Assembly (NCBI GenBank): GCA_017643965.1
Contig: JAEPMM010000184.1
Location: forward strand, 1-6,783
Reading direction: 5' to 3'
DNA from: Marinobacter sp.
GTDB taxonomy: Bacteria; Pseudomonadota; Gammaproteobacteria; Pseudomonadales; Oleiphilaceae
DNA: 6,783 nucleotides
Made by a program: the position numbers and the translations under genes. Shown here one piece after another: positions 4,708-6,783 of the stretch (positions are counted from its first letter, which is position 1; each line of letters opens with the position of its first letter). The notes beneath the pieces were generated by a model. That model saw only the letters and a program-made list of their open reading frames with translations, was not told the DNA's origin and did not search any database.

Positions 4708-5658
4708 ATGCGAGTTGGTCTTATCGTGGATTCTGCGTGTGACTTACCTTACGAGTTCACCCGCAAGCACGACCTGTTCATTCTCCCGGTAACGGCCGTC
4801 ATCGACGGCCAGACCTACACCGATGATCACGACCCGGTACGGACCCAGGAGTTCTACCAGAGTGGCCTGCTGCAGAAGGGCCATCAGGCCGAAACCCGTG
4901 CCTTCAGCGCGGAGCAGATTCACGATCTGTTCATGGAGCAAATCGTCACCCAGTTTGATGTGGCTATCTGCGAGACCGTGGCCAGAAGCCGAAGCCTGGT
5001 CTACCAGAACGCCACGGAAGCGATGAACAGCGTAATGTCCCATTACCAGGAGGCACGCAAGGCATCCGGCCGGGAGGGCAAGTTTGCCATGCGGGTGATT
5101 GACAGCAAGCAGATCTTTGCCGGCCAGGGCCTGCTGGCGGCCCACACCCTTAAGCTGATCAACCAGAAGGTGTCGAAGAACGCCCTGCGGCATGAGGTGG
5201 AAACCTTTACTGACAAGATCTACACCTGTGTGATTCCGCGGGACCTGCATTACATCCGTGAACGGGCCCGTAGCCGCGGCGACAAGAGCGTTTCTGCCCT
5301 GGTGGCGTTCCTGGGCAAGGCGCTGAACATCACGCCGGTGATTTTCGGGCAGGGCGCGGAAGGCAAGCCGGCAGTAAAAACCCGCAGTTTTGCCATGGCA
5401 GCGGAGAAGGTCCTGAACTACGCCGCGGGGCGGGTGGACGCCGGGCTGCTGACGCCTTACGTGAGCCTGTCCTGTGGCCTGACCTGGACCGAGATTGAGG
5501 ATCTGCCCGGGCTGAACCGGCTGCGGGATGCCTGTGAGCGCAACGGCGTGGAATTGCTGCTGTCCCAGATGGGTATTACCAGCAGCATTTACATCGGGCC
5601 CGGCAGCCTGTGCCTGTCGCTGGCCGCGGAACCACACACCTTCAACGATTTCCAGTAA
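4708..5658 (+). CDS. DegV family protein (divergent FakB-like fatty-acid-binding protein)
   Basis: This 316-residue protein begins MRVGLIVDSACDLP, the family's signature N-terminal strand and S/D loop (D8, S9). DegV/FakB proteins bind one fatty acid and in Firmicutes present it to the kinase FakA. Family landmarks visible: ETRAFS (62-67) at the place of the usual TSQPS, ARSRSLVYQNA (92-102) at the place of the SGT loop, RVIDSKQIFAGQG (129-141), RERARSRGDKS (184-194) at the place of the YLKRGGRIS stretch, LNITPVI (206-212) and IYIGPGSL (294-301) at the place of the HTGPG motif. The usual His there is Tyr295 and the GGR stretch is altered, so headgroup recognition probably differs. It is slightly longer than the usual 280 or so residues. 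No FakA-like kinase gene is in the window. Likely cytosolic, with a possible role in fatty acid carriage. Confidence 0.85.
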   Translation: MRVGLIVDSACDLPYEFTRKHDLFILPVTAVIDGQTYTDDHDPVRTQEFYQSGLLQKGHQAETRAFSAEQIHDLFMEQIVTQFDVAICETVARSRSLVYQNATEAMNSVMSHYQEARKASGREGKFAMRVIDSKQIFAGQGLLAAHTLKLINQKVSKNALRHEVETFTDKIYTCVIPRDLHYIRERARSRGDKSVSALVAFLGKALNITPVIFGQGAEGKPAVKTRSFAMAAEKVLNYAAGRVDAGLLTPYVSLSCGLTWTEIEDLPGLNRLRDACERNGVELLLSQMGITSSIYIGPGSLCLSLAAEPHTFNDFQ

Positions 5659-5807
5659 CCCGCCCGCTGTTCTGAAGGTCCGGGCGGTCAGTGTGAACTG
5701 GCCGGCCCGCGACTCCCCCGCTGTATTTTTGGCAAACCGCCACCGGTGGTCTTCGTGTTAGCCTTGGCGGTCTGAGTTTTCATTTTAATAACAGGACAGC
5801 CGACACC
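5659..5807 (+). promoter_or_regulatory. Intergenic region with inverted repeats, possible terminator of the DegV gene
   Basis: Just past the DegV stop, CCGCCCG (5660-5666) and CGGGCGG (5681-5687) form a 7-bp stem with a 14-nt loop and no T-tract. Further on, ACCGCCA (5736-5742) and TGGCGGT (5765-5771) pair around a 22-nt loop and are followed by a T-rich stretch (TTTT at 5777-5780 and again at 5783-5786), which may be a weak terminator. The perfect palindromes GGCCGGCC (5700-5707) and CCACCGGTGG (5740-5749) are also present. No convincing promoter at standard spacing was found, so the last gene may depend on readthrough or on an atypical promoter. Confidence 0.35.
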
Positions 5808-6783
5808 ATGACACAAGACACGACAACGCAGGGAGCCGGTGATCTGGCCAATGCACTGCTGGAACAGCACGTAAAGCACGAAATGGCTGCCCTGAAAGGC
5901 GCCAAGCTGCGCAAGTTTCTGGAGCAGGAAGTCGATGAGCTGCTGAATCACGCCAGTGAGATTACCCTGGGCGGGCTGACCTCTGAAGAGCAGATCATGG
6001 GTGTGATCCAGCGCATCGTGGTGGACATGGAGCTGGATGCCGGCATTCCGGAGCTGGCGGCGGAGATGGCCACAGAGGTGCTGAATGCGCCGGTTCAGCA
6101 AACCACCACGCTGGGCGACATCATGTCCCGCGAGCAGGCCACCGGTCTGCTGGAGGAAGTCCTCGAACTCAGGCATCAGCGCGAGCGCATCATCAGTGAA
6201 ATCATGGCGCATCCGGTGTACCAGGAGCTGGTCTCCAACGTGGTATATCACGGTCTGGTCAATTACCTCTACGAAGACAACCTGATCACCAAATCCGTGC
6301 CCGGCGTGGGTTCGATGATGAAGTTCGGCAAGCGCATGGCCAACAAGGCCGTTCCCGGCCTGGACGAAACCTTCGAGCGCCGCTTCAAGGCGTGGCTGTC
6401 GGAGAGCCTGCCGGGGCTGATCGCCCGCAGTGAACAGTTCCTGCACCGCGCGCTGTCTGACGATGAGCTCCGGGACAGCGTGATGGCCGTGTGGGTGTCG
6501 GTCGAGGACCGCACCATTGCCGAGCTGCAGGAAGGTCTGGGGGATGTGCAGCTGCAGGAGTTCGTGGTGCTCGGGTATGAGTTCTGGCTGCGGTTCCGCA
6601 AGACCGAATATTTCCTCGGCTGTGCCCGCGCGGTGGTCGCGCATCTGTATGCCAAGTATGGCGATCGTCCGATCATGGACCTGCTCAACGACATCGGCGT
6701 AAACCGCGATGTCATTATGGCCGAGGTCGACGCACTCGCACTGCCAATCGTGGACGTGTTGCGGGAGGCGGGTTATGTTGAGG
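5808..6783 (+). CDS. Conserved-looking helical protein of unknown function (cut by window end)
   Basis: An open frame from ATG 5808 runs off the right edge with 325 complete codons and no stop. I do not recognise a named family. The protein has no signal peptide and no clear membrane span. It is rich in Glu, Leu, Arg and Ala in amphipathic patterns, consistent with an all-helical fold. The central stretch HPVYQELVSNVVYHGLVNYL (135-154), then a Pro/Gly turn VPGVGSMMKFGKRM (164-177), followed by SEQFLHRAL (208-216), reads like a conserved domain. The last visible part (YAKYGDRPIMDLLNDIGVNRDVI, about 281-303) is also orderly. An AGGA lies 11 nt before the ATG, a rather long spacing. It follows the DegV gene by 149 nt in the same direction; the codon use matches the other genes, so it is a real gene. 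Function cannot be inferred. Confidence 0.75.
   Translation, partial: MTQDTTTQGAGDLANALLEQHVKHEMAALKGAKLRKFLEQEVDELLNHASEITLGGLTSEEQIMGVIQRIVVDMELDAGIPELAAEMATEVLNAPVQQTTTLGDIMSREQATGLLEEVLELRHQRERIISEIMAHPVYQELVSNVVYHGLVNYLYEDNLITKSVPGVGSMMKFGKRMANKAVPGLDETFERRFKAWLSESLPGLIARSEQFLHRALSDDELRDSVMAVWVSVEDRTIAELQEGLGDVQLQEFVVLGYEFWLRFRKTEYFLGCARAVVAHLYAKYGDRPIMDLLNDIGVNRDVIMAEVDALALPIVDVLREAGYVE

Noticed and set aside
4744..5637. 297-residue minus-strand open frame opposite the DegV gene
   Set aside because: The sense strand has the DegV signature and a strong ribosome binding site; the antisense product has no recognisable features.
5764..5789. TTGGCG with TTTAAT as a promoter for the last gene
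   Set aside because: The spacer is only 14 nt and the predicted start would fall on the ribosome binding site.
5688..6644. 318-residue minus-strand open frame opposite the last gene
   Set aside because: The sense frame from 5808 is open to the window end, starts at a plausible ribosome binding site and gives a balanced helical protein; the antisense is His/Gln-rich.

Overview
The window looks like chromosomal DNA from a GC-rich marine gammaproteobacterium. Marinobacter or a close relative is my best guess, from protein style, codon use and the type of genes present; this is an impression, not a search result. There are no RNA genes, insertion sequences, CRISPR arrays or phage genes. Six protein genes are visible, two of them cut by the window ends.

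Layout: positions 1-293 hold the 5' end of a minus-strand gene whose product begins with a PAS-like sensory domain. It is divergent from the rest and separated by a strikingly AT-rich intergenic region (about 24% G+C over 271-340) with several perfect dyads. Rightward from 423 come: an AMP-forming acyl-CoA synthetase (423-2051); a 458-residue polytopic permease of UraA/NCS2-like appearance (2142-3518); a gap with two back-to-back terminator hairpins (3522-3603) and a TGTCA/TGACA operator-like cluster; a ferritin-like diiron protein of the type labelled 'predicted metal-dependent hydrolase' (3753-4586); a divergent DegV/FakB-type fatty-acid-binding protein (4708-5658); and an unrecognised, probably all-helical protein (5808 to beyond the end).

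How they may work together: the synthetase and permease are separated by only 90 nt with no clear U-tract terminator, so they may share a transcript, possibly for uptake and CoA activation of a carboxylate. The permease transcript then ends at strong hairpins. The diiron gene, the DegV gene and the last gene appear to be separate or loosely linked units, each with its own leader. Three of the products belong to acyl or lipid chemistry families (acyl-CoA ligase, DegV-type acyl carrier, possible diiron oxidase/oxygenase). A lipid or acyl metabolism neighbourhood is therefore plausible, but there is no direct proof of a shared pathway. I did not find convincing evidence for a wholly new system. 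The most interesting points are the diiron ligand set hidden under a 'hydrolase' family label, the altered ligand motifs of the DegV protein, the permease of unknown substrate beside an acyl-CoA ligase, and several well-formed regulatory hairpins and operators.
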